Positions 1 to 12,400 of a stretch of DNA of 64,000 bases are shown piece by piece. The notes beneath the pieces were generated by a model. The model had not been told where the DNA came from. It worked only from the letters and a program-made list of their open reading frames with translations, and did not search any database. The stretch comes from Intoshia linei. Taxonomy: Eukaryota > Orthonectida > Rhopaluridae. Numbering within the stretch: position 1 is the first letter of the stretch; the number at the start of each line of letters is the position of its first letter. The stretch is from NCBI GenBank assembly GCA_001642005.1, contig LWCA01000048.1:1-64000 (forward strand), in the 5' to 3' direction. Position numbers and translations under genes: made by a program.

Positions 1-609
1 GATGTGGTATTAATTATTGATTATACTTCTGGTGTTGAAGAGTATTATAATGTAGTTGAAACTATATCCAATAAAATAATATACGGTTTGAATTATCAAA
101 AAAACTATAAATTGGCTATGGTAATGTTCGGAGAAAAGGCAGGTTTTATTTCAATTTATATTTTAATTATTCATTTCTATCTGCAATGCAGATTTTCTAT
201 TCATAATATATTTTTAGATGTCATCTTTGATTTCAATGAATATTCAAAACCTCAAGATATGATTGAATTTTTGAGAATTCCAGACTATGAAGAAGGATCG
301 GATTCATACCGAGCTTTCAAATTAGTCAATGATGAATTAATTAATTTTCCTTCTTTAAACAAACGTGTCATTATTTTTATGACAAATATAAAATCGAGTA
401 ACAAGATTGACTTTGTCGTTTCTGAATCTGATAAATCAAAACTATTGGGAGCTGAAATATTTACTTTTGGAATCGGTTCGTATTATGATCGTGATGAATT
501 AAAAGCAATTGCTTCAATTGATGATGATCTACATGTTAATGTATTAGTTGACTACTCCATCGAATCAGCTAATAAATTGTCTCTGGATATTTTGAATAAT
601 TTTTGTTAG
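1..609 (+). CDS. von Willebrand factor A (vWA) domain protein, 3' end only
   Basis: The open frame is already coding at base 1, so the gene starts upstream of the window. Exon 1-142 and exon 218-609 are joined across a 75-nt intron (GT at 143, AG at 216-217), phase 1. The product is a vWA fold: a first strand ending in DYTSG (a degenerate MIDAS, where DxSxS is usual), the strand KLAMVMFGEKA, a middle strand VIIFMTN, and GAEIFTFGIGSYYDRDELKAIAS typical of strands 5-6 in collagen- and matrilin-type vWA domains. The domain runs to the stop, so nothing follows it. vWA domains usually bind protein ligands through a metal ion. The altered DYTSG could still offer Asp and Ser/Thr ligands, but metal binding is unproven. 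Full length, signal peptide and partner domains cannot be seen. Confidence 0.8.
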   Translation, partial: DVVLIIDYTSGVEEYYNVVETISNKIIYGLNYQKNYKLAMVMFGEKAGFISIYILIIHFYLQCRFSIHNIFLDVIFDFNEYSKPQDMIEFLRIPDYEEGSDSYRAFKLVNDELINFPSLNKRVIIFMTNIKSSNKIDFVVSESDKSKLLGAEIFTFGIGSYYDRDELKAIASIDDDLHVNVLVDYSIESANKLSLDILNNFC

Positions 610-1411
610 TTTTACATTTGTAGTTAAATGTATATCTTTAATAAATAATGTAATACTTTATATCCATGTTATACAAAAAATTATTACTATTTATTATTAT
701 TGTAACTATCTTTTAATTATAGAAAATTTAATATGCTGTGAGATATGGCTGGAAATCTTATAAATTAATTCTTTTGGTTATTTTTTTATTGCTACGCAAT
801 TTTTTATTTTCAAAAACTTTAAAATCGTTTCAAGTACATTTTTGTTATTATCATTTATATATTTATTAGAATGTTGGTAAAATCCACGTTTAAAAACTTA
901 AATGGCCCCATTTTTTTAAAAAACGAAAATGAAAAATATTGAAATTTTTCAATCGTAATGTAGTTTATTAAATTTAATGAAATTTGTGATTATGCGATCA
1001 AAACCTTAATTTATCCTTTATATAATATTTTTATTTAATATATTATGATAAATATTTTTCTAACAATAATATTCATTACAATAATAATACAATATTTAAT
1101 AAGATTTAGTTTTTACAAATAAGAATAGATATAAATTTGAATTGAATCATTACTGTAAAAATTTTTTCAAATCTTTAAAAATTGGGTGAAAAAAAACTTC
1201 CCTTAAAAACCCCATCAAATTTTGGTCCCAAAATTATCTTTAAAACATTTAAAAATTTGGTGAAAAAAAATAAATTATAATTAAAAAAGCGCTTGTAGCA
1301 ACGATTTATACATAAAACTGTCATGTTAACACCATAATACCAGTTTGATAATAATTGTCTAGTTTATAATTAAACACAAACTGGATTTTTAAAAAATTAT
1401 TTAACTGCAAT
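610..1411. other. intergenic, AT-rich
   Basis: I see no gene. At about 1170-1270 a TTTAAAAATTGGGTGAAAAAA-like motif occurs twice, separated by roughly 80 nt. This resembles the interspersed minisatellite better developed near 44680. Confidence 0.5.
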
Positions 1412-3185
1412 TTGGAAATGAATCTTGTCGAAAAATTGACCGAACCCATCAACAAGTTGGAATCATCAGAAAATGAAGTGGACCATAGCCATAATTTACT
1501 GGAGTTTGTAAAAAATTCAAACCACTTTGTACAAGCCTCAGACAGTATTTTTAAATCTGTACCAAAAATAATTGATGATTTGTACATTGAATGGATTGAA
1601 TGTTATAGAGAATATCGCTATATACCAAAATATCAGGACCTGCTATGTTCAACCCATTTAATTGGTTCTTACGGTTTGGATGTACTTTCCCGTGACAGCG
1701 ATATTGACATTCTATGTGTAGCCAGTAAAGAAATCAAAAGAAATGACTTTTTTACAAAATTTGCTCAATACATTGAAGACAACCTAGATTGCAATTTAAA
1801 CGTACTTTTGATATTCATTTTTAATAGTTTTCATGTATTTAATTATTAATTTTTAAATTTACTAGTCAGCTGCAGTCTGTTATGTGCCCGTCATCAATAT
1901 GGCTTACAAAAAAATTAAGGTTTTCATTATTAATTATTTATGAAAATTAAACCATAGATTGATATCGTATTTTCACAAGTAACGGCTAGTATACCTAAAA
2001 ACGAACAATCCCTTGATGCCATCAAAACAATATCAAACTCTGCAAAATGTGAACGCACTATCAATGCATATCGAAATCTGGTTTACATAAAAATGATTGC
2101 TCCCAACTTTAATAAATATAGAAATTGTGTCAAAGTCGTTAAAATGTGGGCGAAAAGTAGAATATTTTTATTTTTGTATTTTTAATTTTTTAGACAAGCT
2201 AATTTACTCAAATTGTGTCGGTTATCTCGGAGGGATAGCGTGGTACATTTTGGTGTTGAAGGTGATGTTGTTATACCCCAATGCAACTTGTTGTGTTATT
2301 TTTGAAAAAGTCTTGTATTACATTTCTCATAGGTACTTTTAATTTTTCTTCAATCAGTTTACATTTTTATTTATAGGGATTGGAATAAGCCAGTTAGTTT
2401 GGTTAAATTTCACAATGAAAATTCATTCAAAAATCGAAAGAGAGGTGCCAATTATATGACTATTTTTACTCCTATTTTACCTCATCAAAATACCGCTTAT
2501 AACGTTACCGAATCTTCAAAAGTTAAAATTATCAGAGAAGCTAAAAAAGCATTATCATTGGTAGTTAAAATTTTACATGGTTACGCGAATGTTGATTGGG
2601 AAATGGTGTTGAGGCCACAGAATTTTTTTGAAAATTACCAGTTTTATATTATGATACGTGTTATTTCAATGAACTTGAAGTATTGTTATAAATGGCAAAC
2701 TTTTGTTTATTCCAGGTTGAGAAATCTTATTGAACTACTTGATGGAACAAAATACATTAAAGAAGCACACACTTACCCAAAACGACTTATGAATATTAAT
2801 CATCCATTTCAAAGCGATAGGTTTTATTTTGTTGGAATCGAAATCGACAAAGATTTGTATGGGTATTTATTTATTTATATGCATTTATCAAGGCAGCCCT
2901 CGTTATATGAATTTTTTCTTTGCACTATTAAGAAATGATTTAAAGACTCAAAATTTTTCTAGTCAATCAAAAATATATTAATATATACATTGATATATAT
3001 TAATAGTTCATTTTAGTTCCATGGCATTGCTCGATTTAAATATCCAAAAAAAATTGTTTCTTTCTGGTTTATCGGGAGAAACCAGCATTGATCCTACAAA
3101 AGTTAGCGTAAAATTTGATCTTATCCCTAAAGAAAGAATTGACAGTGTCGTTGCATGTTTGGTAGATGAAGTGAAGCATATATAA
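1412..3185 (+). CDS. PAPOLA: canonical nuclear poly(A) polymerase
   Basis: Six exons (1412-1801, 1866-1919, 1958-2156, 2194-2332, 2377-2856, 3017-3185) give a 476-residue protein with phase kept at every junction. It adds poly(A) tails to cleaved pre-mRNA. The nucleotidyltransferase signature is clear: GSYGLDVLSRDSDID at 85-99 with catalytic Asp97 and Asp99, and the third Asp in IDIVF at about 150. The central domain (VVKMWAK, GYLGGIAWYILV, LYPNA, MTIFTPILPHQNTAYNV) and the start of the RNA-binding domain (WEMVLRPQNFF) follow in the family order. Introns 2 and 3 are 38 and 37 nt. The protein ends soon after the RNA-binding domain and lacks the long Ser/Thr-rich, NLS-bearing tail of vertebrate PAPOLA (about 740 aa). 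The start is the first ATG of the exon; a second Met is at codon 3. Confidence 0.92.
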
Positions 3186-3248
3186 TAATGAATAATATTT
3201 TAAATATTTTATTTGTTTATAACATCCTATTTTAATTATATATTTTAA

Positions 3249-4217
3249 CTAATTGTCTATTATATTTATTAGTAATTTGCTGATCAAATCTAACAGAATG
3301 TCGCATTCATCGAGTAGGTCCATTTGGTGAGACATGAGATTTAGTAGGACAGCATAATATTGTGCAGAATGTGGTGCATCTTGTCCTTCTATATTTAGTG
3401 TAACTTGAGTTTTGTTGTCTTTTATCTGTATATGTTTATCAATAGTGTCTTGCTTGTAATCCTCCAAGTTGACTGAATCTATATTTTCCTGAAAAATGCC
3501 AATAAAAACATTTTGAATGATAAAAAATCCCACAAATATCCACGTTAAAATAAATATGGTTGATTGAACATAGTTTTCACCTTGCTGGAGTTGTTTGTGA
3601 AATTTATCCCAATCATCCAGTGTAAACAATTTAAATAATTGTATGGCACCGGTGTAAAGTCCCGTAAAGGTTGTTTTAGTTTTGAAGAAATGTACCCCTA
3701 AAAGATCAAATATGTACCCAAACAATAGTAGCATGAGTAGAACAATCAAAACTTCTTTCATTGCTCTGAAGGTTGCGCTGCTCAATGTAACTAATGTTTT
3801 TGAATATGAAATGAGACTGATTACACGGAATACCTTTATGCTTTGAAGGAATGTTAAAAATATGCGTAATGATGAATATGTCTCGTTTATGGATGTTTTG
3901 GTTTTATATTGATCTAATTGAATTTCACAATTATTTTGGGTTGTGTTGTTTTCAACAATAGAGTCTACATAAAATTGGATAAACATTGATGCAAAAGATG
4001 CAATTATTAGTAGTATTTCAGCCAAAATTGGTAAGTTTATGCAAACTCTTTTTTTTATATATATTTGCGCGACAACCCTGTCCAAAAATGCCAATGCCAG
4101 AAGTGTCAATTCGATGTAGTGCATTGAATTTCCATTTTTTATTTTATCATTTTTCCGATGAGATATGCTATCTGTTTGATAACTTAATATCAATATGGTA
4201 AAAATCATTAGCCCCAT
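3249..4217 (-). CDS. CATSPER2: CatSper-type cation channel subunit (CatSper2-like), N-terminus missing
   Basis: A single long exon encodes a six-segment voltage-gated-type channel. S1 is truncated at residues 1-15, S2 lies at 33-53, S3 at 62-80, the S4 region at 117-145, S5 at 153-176, the pore helix at 190-203 and S6 at 219-241. The pore loop reads LFKLFTLDDWDK. It carries the T-x-D-x-W signature of sperm CatSper channels. The C-terminal stretch around SAQYYAVLLNLMSHQMDLL aligns best in my memory with the CatSper2 tail (RYFELLEKLQYNLEE). S4 holds few basic residues (R118, K128, R131, K140). The exon probably opens at an acceptor TATTAG just above 4226, reading YLS before the apparent first Met, so an upstream exon with the N-terminus should exist. 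I could not find it; a TTAA-type transposon end lies at about 4386. CatSper forms the Ca2+ channel of the sperm flagellum. Confidence 0.78.
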   Translation of the reverse strand: MGLMIFTILILSYQTDSISHRKNDKIKNGNSMHYIELTLLALAFLDRVVAQIYIKKRVCINLPILAEILLIIASFASMFIQFYVDSIVENNTTQNNCEIQLDQYKTKTSINETYSSLRIFLTFLQSIKVFRVISLISYSKTLVTLSSATFRAMKEVLIVLLMLLLFGYIFDLLGVHFFKTKTTFTGLYTGAIQLFKLFTLDDWDKFHKQLQQGENYVQSTIFILTWIFVGFFIIQNVFIGIFQENIDSVNLEDYKQDTIDKHIQIKDNKTQVTLNIEGQDAPHSAQYYAVLLNLMSHQMDLLDECDILLDLISKLLINIIDN

Positions 4218-4605
4218 TGATAGGTATCTAATATATTATTATATTATTTTTAAATTTTAAATATTTTATAACCATATCAAGATTTGAAATGAGTGCTTTA
4301 CTGTAGTAATCAGGATGTAAACTACCGTACCCGATAGTCTCTGGAAGAGAGTCTCTTCGGAAACGTCATTTTTCAAAATGAGCATTTAACCCTTTACTAC
4401 TCGCGCATGGACATTTTATTTTTGTTCATATCAACCATTTTGTGTAAAAAATTTAAACTGTCAATCTCAGACCCATGGAAAGGTGAATATGGGTAAATGG
4501 CATTACACATCACTAGTGATTGTGCCCAGAAAAAACCGGGACGAAATTTCCGTGTTGTCCCGAAAATTGTTTTATCCTACAGTTCATGGAAACTATGCCA
4601 TATAC

Positions 4606-4796
4606 CAGTGGTTTTCAACCTTTTTGTGTTTGCGACCCCCTTATAAGCATAAAAAGTTTTCGCAACTCTTAAATTTACTATATACTCCAAACATCTTATC
4701 AATTTACATAAATGAAAATATTAAAAAAGCATATTCAGTTTTATTTATATTTCATACTGTGTTCAAATTCTCACGACCCCCGGTTGAAAACCACTT
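4606..4796. mobile_element. hAT-type MITE, GTGGTTTTCAACC family, copy 1
   Basis: The left end CAGTGGTTTTCAACC is answered by GGTTGAAAACCACT at the right end, and GCGACCCCC and CGACCCCC lie just inside. The interior matches the copy at 47230-47422 almost line by line. No target-site duplication is evident here. An open frame running through this element is an artefact of the repeat. Confidence 0.8.
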
Positions 4797-5559
4797 TTCA
4801 CTAAATAAGTCACTTTTTCATAATTAACGCCATATTTTCAAATCTTTAAGATTTTTTTTCAAAACTAAAATCAATTTTATTTTTTGGTTACTGATCACGG
4901 GTGCCAGACTCAATTTGGTTGGCGGGCTAAATGTTTATTGCATTATGGTTATTGCGTTATAATGAATATTTATCAATAACCAAGAAAATAAAACTAAATT
5001 TAGTTTTAAAAAAACGACTTTATGTAGTGAAAATGTCTATATCTAAAAATTAAATATAACTAATTGGAGTGATATAATAGAGGATTTTATTATACGATAA
5101 TAATGGTAGACTTAAGAAATTTTCCAACATTACCTATTAATAAACTTAAAAAGTAGACCCTCATGATTGTACGTCAGGGCTATATGCCTTCTTAACTTCT
5201 CTCTATGACCCTAAGATGACCATTTTTTGTTGGCGACACATATTTTAATCTCAAAAAATTTCGCAACACACCAATCAAAAAAATAAACGATAGATTAATA
5301 AATATAGTTGAACCAATTTTTTTCGAATAATAATTTGAAAATTAGGTATGTAAAATTTATCATTATCACTAAAAACATCTTTGATTTGCATTTTTACGTC
5401 TTCCAATTGTATTGTCTGCTAATGGAATTTAAAAAAAACCGGTTGGAAAGCACAGATGTATATTAACTGGAAAACGCTGTATCAGCCATGATTTTTTTAA
5501 ATTCTAAGATTATACTCTAAATTAGACTTGTAGAATTATATTTATCACAAAATTGTTTT

Positions 5560-5815
5560 TAAAATGCTTTAAACAAATGTTAACAAAGTAAAATTAAATG
5601 GTAATAATTAAGTTTAAATTAAAATATAATGTGAGATGACTGGTCCGTGGTAAATAGAGTTTGGAAATCACTCTTTTAACAGATTGATAATAGTGAATAA
5701 TATCATTTTTAAGTTAGTTTTTCTTATTAAATTTATTTTTTTGGTAAAATAAAAAATATCCGCCCTCGGCAGAGCTAGGTGCTGTTTAGCTTACATAACA
5801 TAACAGTCAACCTAG
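5560..5815 (+). mobile_element. Helitron-like element, 3' portion ending in CTAG
   Basis: The last 60 bases contain a hairpin-like GCTGTTTAGCTTACATAACA followed by AACCTAG and then a host T. The same terminus occurs at 16372 and, inverted, at 60088. The inner part matches the 60100-60700 copy. The 5' boundary is not clear. Confidence 0.5.
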
Positions 5816-6405
5816 TTCAATGATATAATAAACATGTTCCATTTAAATTTTTATAATAAGTTTAAATCAGTATTTAGCGATTCAAATAGTGTACGGATTC
5901 CCATTTCAAAATATTTATTTTTTTTGGATTCCAAAGGAAACATCAAATATAAAACATTCATAAAAAATTTATAATATGCATACAGCTATATTGACATAAT
6001 AATATTAATTAATTTAAAAAAATCATTACTTCAAGTAATCTAATAAGTGATCTGCAAATAATGTTATTATTAATGCATTACAATATAAATCTTATGTTAT
6101 AAGCCAGGAGCTCCCACACTTTTATCATAGCGGGTATGTAATAAATTATAAAATTTATCGCGGACCATTAAAGCAAAATTACTAGGCGATATTACTAAAA
6201 ATTTTTCATGACTGGAGGATTTTCAATACTATTTCGGGCTATAACTGTACTAAGTTTACTAACCGATTCTACTTTTTTGACATGTACGACGGTGTGATCA
6301 TTCGTCAAAATTTTTACACTTTATCATGGGTACACTGATGTAAAACTATGAGAATCGCTTACTACGATGCACATTTAAAGTAATATGATATATTAATAAA
6401 TGACA

Positions 6406-6802
6406 TTACTTGTAATATTTAAATTCACAATATTTGACAATTAATCTCATAATTTTGCTTATGCGTGTAATTCCATCTTTATGAGTACAATTTGTCACAT
6501 TTAAACTTCCTTTGACATTATTAAATTCAAACAAGCTTTTTGAATTTAAATTATACTTGTGTACGTCATCTTCGTTTACGTTACCATTTTTTGTATTTTC
6601 AACGCAATCGACAAAATCTTTATACTTTTGCATTGAATTGAATTCATCTATTTTGTAAAATTAAAATTTTAAATATTTTACCTTCAATAATATTTGACTC
6701 ATTTTCAATTTCAAATAGTTCAAATAATTTAAATTGAAAGTATTTCCCCTTCTTTGAAACGGGATAGTTTTTTAAATCAGATAAAGTCAAATCGTTTTTC
6801 AT
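6406..6802 (-). CDS. small two-exon protein of unknown function
   Basis: Exon 1 (6802-6682, starting MKNDLTLSDLKNYPVSKKGK) joins exon 2 (6647-6406) across a 34-nt intron with GTAAAA and AATAG ends in phase, giving about 120 residues. The protein is hydrophilic, rich in Asn, Lys and Glu, and ends CEFKYYK. I see no signal peptide, membrane segment or motif I recognise. The intron matches the window's standard micro-intron and the exon codons are less repetitive than the flanks, which is my reason for thinking it a gene. It could still be chance. Confidence 0.45.
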
Positions 6803-7047
6803 TATTAACGCAAATGCATATAAAACAGTACTACGGAAATTAATTTTATTATTTTACATTTTATATAACAAATCATAAATAATTATGAATATTATTAACA
6901 TTTAATAATTCCATTTATATATATGATTCCTAATTTCATTTTTAAATTTGAGAAAATAATATATCAAATAATTAGTCATAAATTCAATAGTTTAATATTT
7001 AATATCATTTATAAATCAGTAAAAGCTGACTGCAATAACAGGTTAAC

Positions 7048-8690
7048 TTAACCCGTTAGTGGTCGCGCTTTTTAATAACATAAACGCTCGTAGACGCGAA
7101 AAAGTGATAGATTTTTATGAATAAAAAATGTGCCACGAATCAATAAAACATGTTAGTTTGCATGATTTCATTGTTTTAATAGGGTTGTTTTTAGAACATT
7201 TTTTACAAATAAATGAATGCTGATTGTTTGAAACGCATACTTGTACGGTTTTTTAACACTGAAAATTTTAGTGAAATTACAAAAATAATATCTTCGCCGT
7301 TTTGAACAGGTAACAAGTCTAAAAAAATAAATTAATTTTTTATCCTTACTTATACATGCTAATAATATGATATGCAATATTTATTTGTGTGAGTGTGTGT
7401 TACGGTTTATTTCAGTAACTACCAGTCTTAGAATTTTATAAAGTCCACATTTCAATTACAGTTTTGTCCAGGGGTGTTAGCAAAATAAATTCCAACCTCC
7501 CAAACTGACCTATTACGGGTCAAAAAGCCGAATTCTCCTTTTTTTTTGAAAATCAAACGAGTTCGAGAATTTAAAAATCATATATACTCTGATACGGATT
7601 TTAAAATCATAAACATTAGCATAAATTTAAATTGAAAAAAATATACCTTCAGGGTCAAAACCACAAATTACCCTTTTTTTATGAAAACAGCCATATAATT
7701 TAAAAAACCTACATTTGTACAGTTGTATCCTGTTAATACAATCAAAAAATTTCAATCTGAATAAATGACGACTTCTCGGTCAAAAAAGCACTTTAGTATT
7801 CATATATTTTTTTTCCGAAATATTTTATTAAAACAAAAAATGTAAAATAATTAACGGTTCGAAAATTAAAAAAATAAATTATTCTGATAGAGCTTATTCC
7901 AGTTAATATAAAAACAAAATTTCAACCCCAGAAATTTACGCATTCCCGGTGAAAAATAATTGTTAATATATTATCAACCAATATTTTCAAATATAAAAAT
8001 TCGAAATAAAAATTAAAAATGTAAATATTGATCCTACAATTTCAAAAAAACAGTGCATTTAACCTCTACACATTTCCAATAAAGAAATATGGGTGACAAT
8101 CTATTTAATTCATTCCTTCGCAATTTTTAAATATCAAATTCTCATTTCCAAAATATTTTGTTTCAAATTTACATTTAAACTACAACAACGATTGCTAAAA
8201 GTAATACAACTTTGTTATTATATTTTTTTATATTTATTACACTTCTTTGCAATATTGGTAAAATTCACCTGAAATGTTTATAATGTTTATAAAATGTTGA
8301 TTCCGTTAATTATTGATACTGAATATATATTATCACATTGAAAATGACAAAATAGGTTTTTATAATTTTATTTTTTCTGGAATTTATGCTATTTTGACAA
8401 AATTTTTAATGAGTGTTTTTACTTTATTGTTAAGATTATACAACTCATTCTGTCTAATAAATTACACTGTTTTTATTTTATTTTTAATATACCAAAAAAT
8501 ATGCTATTTTCCAGAAGAATACCTGTAAAACGGTACTACTCAACGTAAAACACCATAAAAAATTTCATGGGACATATTTATAATTTATTTTATAGCTCAT
8601 ATGATATAAATGCTGCAAATTTATATGCTGACTAAATTTTATTGAATGAAATCGTCCATAAAATGGACACTGCGAGCTCTAAAGGGTTAA
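7048..8690. mobile_element. piggyBac-like TTAA-flanked element, no transposase, with a nested Helitron copy
   Basis: The left end reads TTAACCCGTTAGTGGTCGCGC (7048). The right end, read inwards, is TTAACCCTTTAGAGCTCGC (8690 back). TTAA followed by CCC is the hallmark of piggyBac-type ends. A third similar end, TTAACCCTTTACTACTCGCGC, lies at 4386. From 7343 to about 8280 the interior is a copy of the TCCTTACTTATA Helitron-like family, so the original element was about 0.7 kb. I see no transposase ORF. Confidence 0.5.
7343..8280 (+). mobile_element. Helitron-like family, copy A
   Basis: The 5' end TCCTTACTTATA follows a host A. Then come a GTGTGTGTTACGG motif, the block TTTCAACCTCCCAA (here with small changes), CGGTCAAAAAAGCA and CATTCCCGGTGAAAAATAA, in the same order as at 23485, 57108 and (inverted) 61187. 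It is degenerate and shows no coding capacity. The 3' CTAG terminus is not recognisable. Confidence 0.55.
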
Positions 8691-9424
8691 AAGTTATGTA
8701 TTATTGTTAATAAAAGTCATCGCTCTGAAATAAAATAAATATTAATGCGACACATTTGAATACAGCTACAAAATACAGTATTAGATATTAGTAAATAAGT
8801 CCCAATGGAATCCATAGTATAAACGACTAATGTACTCATATACGACGGATTACATGGAAAATGTAAATATGACTGAGTCGAAATTTACGAGTCATTTATC
8901 GATGTAAGAACGCAAGTATTGATTAGTTGTGTCTATTTCTATGGAGCATTGCGCTAAATTTGCTACATCTTGTAATTTTCGGTAATACTATTGTGTATAA
9001 CGCTATCCATAATCGATCTCGAAGACACAAATATTCCTCTACTAAAAAGTTGTCAATAAAGCTACATTTAATTGATCGATTTGAAAAATTTTATACATAT
9101 CGTGCGATGATTAAACTTCCTTTTACTTTCAACAGACTGAATGACTGGGCGAAAAGATCGGTATTATATCAAGATATATTTGTGCTAATGCATTGTGAAT
9201 GAAATTAACTAACCTACTTGATCAAGCTTGCAAAAACTAATTCCTTGTAAATATTTCACAGACATGCATGGCACAAATACTGTTTTTGTTCATTTTTCAT
9301 TTAAGTTTAGTCAATCAAATATAAAAATAGCTTAAAGCCATCAAATAGCCATAGTGGTTCAGATTCTCTTAATTATGACATAAATAAGGTGAAAACTAGT
9401 GATTACAGCAGCACTACCTCTAAA

Positions 9425-12400
9425 ATGTCAAATGGAAATGGTGCTGTTTCTGACAAATCCAAAGTATCGTCATCAGATTCAAATTCCAAAAAATGTAAAA
9501 TATATACCTGTCGCATTACTTTACTGAACGAATTTAGCGAAACTATTCAACTAAAGGTATTCACTTTTTTATGTTTATTTTGCGTCTTTACTAATAATTA
9601 TAATTGGTAGACTAAAATTAATATCTTGTACATTATTGTTTAACGTTATTATTGTTCATGTGTATTACAATTTAATTTTAATGTGTTTTTAGAACTATTC
9701 ATTTAGTAAATATTTTTTTAGAGTAATGTTTAATAATATATTAATGGTTTTGTATTTAGGTTCACAAAAGTCATCAAATTCTAGGAGAACTAGTGTTTAA
9801 AACACTTTGTTCTCAGTTAAATATTGTTGAAAAGGAATTTTTCCAATTAACATATAATAAAAATGGAAATCAAGTAATTTTATCTAAAAATCATAATTTC
9901 GTTCTAATATTCGAATAAATCAGCTAATACCATTTTCAGCAGAGCCGTTTTAAGGCATGGGCAATATAGGCTGTAGCCCAGGGTCACTCATTAATAAAAG
10001 TACTTTACATTTATATCTTAAAAAGAGGCCCAATTTCTTTCAATGGTGACTGCATGGTGCATATTTTCAAATGAAAAAGTAAACTTTGTTCATTAATTAT
10101 AAGTAAGTTTTTGTAAAAGAAATAAAAGTTACTAAAAACCTACATAATATCTTTTAATGATTTTATTAATACTCAATGAAATAAGACTCTAAGTCTCCAA
10201 CCAACAGTATGCCCTGTTTTCTAAAAATGGACCCTAAATTTTTTTTTTATAGCTTTGCACAAAACTTTAAAGGCCTCCGGTTCTTTGATAGCTCAGAGCC
10301 ACGAAGTGGCTTAAGACGGCTCTGATTTTGAGTGAATGATATCATTGCATATCAATAATGATAATTATCGTTCGGTTGGTGGCGGTTCATAAATAGATAA
10401 TAAGATGAGACATACTAGTCAATGCAACTTTTTACCACGATAGGATTGCAATTTAAATTTCAAGTTTTTTTTGGGTAAAATATTATATTTAGAGACATAT
10501 GTGAGAACCTGATAAAAATAATTTGTATCACCCGGTATCTCAAAAAATTGGAGATAGCAATCATTGTCACCATGAGAAATCTTATTTGTGAAATTTTTAC
10601 TTTATTACTCGGAAAATCATAGATATTGCAGATACTATATGTGTTTCTCAAGAGACCGCTACGAAAATTGGTGAAAACCAAAATAACATTCTTTTCATGA
10701 ACTTAGTCAATGTTTTCAAAAATTTTTAAATTGAAATGGACAATTTTAGAGATTGTTGTTTTTATAAAAAATTGGTATCGTTGACTTTTCTATTAAGTTG
10801 TATTTATAACTTTAAAGGTAAATACTACATCAAAAAATCACATTTTTGTACAATACTATTTTTGAAAAAATAGTGAGATTCGTTAATTGAAAATGCTTGA
10901 ACAAAACACTTACAAAGCCTTGGAATGTCTGTAAAAAACTTTTTTAGGAAGTGGTGATTCGGTCGTTTCAAGTTTGAAAACTACTGGGTTATAGGTTTAT
11001 GGGTTTATTAATTATTTCAAATTTTTTTATTATATGCTTATTTATAATTTAAATGAAACAATAATTATACAATTTAGGTCCCGTTAAACTTAGACAAACC
11101 ACTGTTCAAACAAGTTCCAAGTAATTTTTTGTTAAATTCAATAGCACTCCCATTATTCACCAAAATTTTGTTTAAAAATAAATCTATAAAATATTTTCAT
11201 ATTTTGGTCACTCTGTAATTAAAATAAATTTATAATTGTGGAATGAAATATATTGTTTTTGTATAGGTGTAAATATATAAAATAATATTAAAAATATTGT
11301 TTTGAATTTGATCCTTATTTCTGTTATAATTGAATACTTATTCAATGGTTTTTATCTTGGTTCGGGACCATGGAGAACCAAGTGTGGACCATTTCAAGTG
11401 AAAATTGTAGACACTATATAAAAAATGAAATATTATATTTCTTTATCCATTAGAGTTCTGCATGGGATAATGTTGAGGTGATGTGTACGAACGAAACAAA
11501 ATTTTTTGTCTGAAACACGATCCGAAGTTCCTGTTCGGATCCTGTCGCAGAATTCTACTATCGATTGCCTAATGCGGTAGCTGTCGAACTTTTTTTAGTG
11601 TTACCCTGCAAGTAGAGCTTCCAATTTAATTTTGATTTCGAATTAATTCGTTATTTAATTGCAAGAATAAAATTTTTTCATTGTACCCTAAGAATACAAT
11701 TTTACCTATTCATTTAGAATGGTAGATTCCATCATATAGACTCTAGCCCCTCTACACGGCCCTATCGGCATATTTTAGGATTCATATAAAAATTATAATC
11801 ATAAATTATGGTTTAAGAATATAAAAAAATTGTTTCTGGACACCTCAAAATCTAAGCAGACACAGACTGGTATCTGCTGTGTTCAGTAGAAAAGATTATA
11901 AGTCTTGTTTTAATGCAGGGGTTCTCAACCTTTTAAAACCAACACTCCATTACAAAATAATTCATAAATTCTAATTCAACTGATAAAATGAACTGTAATT
12001 TTTATAAAATCAATAATAATGAAAAAAAGGTAAATAATTTGTATTTATTTCCATGTGATCCTCGCCTAGTGATTGAGTGCTAACTCTTTAATTTTTGGTT
12101 TTATGCTGTTAATTTAATAACGATATCTGCCTTTGACATGTGTTAATTTTGTTTCTATCTTTACTTAATATTTTCTTTACAGAACTGAATCCACTTTTAA
12201 CCATGTTAAAATGTAGATGTTAAAAAAACAATAATATCCTTGTCATTTCAGAATGCATCAGTGAATAAAGACATTTTAAAGGCTCTCACCCCCATAATGC
12301 AAAATACATCAGGTCCTAATTTTTTAATCAATATCAAAAATAACATATTTTATATTTTTAATAATATTGGTTGCAGCGCCCCTAAATTTTGAAAACTCCC

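Larger units (their letters stand above)
4218..6405. other. intergenic, transposon fragments
   Basis: No gene is supported. The stretch holds a piggyBac-like TTAA end (4386), a hAT-type MITE (4606-4796), a partial copy of the MITE seen complete at 52457-52702 (about 5170-5230), a Helitron 3' end terminating in CTAG (5815), and a copy of the GCGGACCATTAAAGC MITE family (about 6105-6240). Confidence 0.5.
6803..9424. other. intergenic and possible 5' region of the protein 4.1 gene
   Basis: 7048-8690 looks like a TTAA-flanked element with a Helitron copy inside. From about 8830 to 9310 the base composition becomes less AT-extreme. An open frame at 8927-9202 has no features of a known family and I do not call it a gene. 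An in-frame open stretch leads back from 9425 to an acceptor TTTAG at 9310, so the first coding exon of protein 4.1 may start there. Confidence 0.4.

Noticed and set aside
1321-1587. Minus-strand open frame over the poly(A) polymerase first exon
   Set aside because: It is the antisense shadow of the PAP exon, and no family resemblance was seen.
4483-4827. Open frame of 114 codons
   Set aside because: It runs through a hAT MITE (4606-4796) whose copy at 47230 is non-coding.
8927-9202. 91-codon open frame upstream of protein 4.1
   Set aside because: No ATG context, splice link or family features. It may be 5' UTR or chance in a less AT-rich patch.
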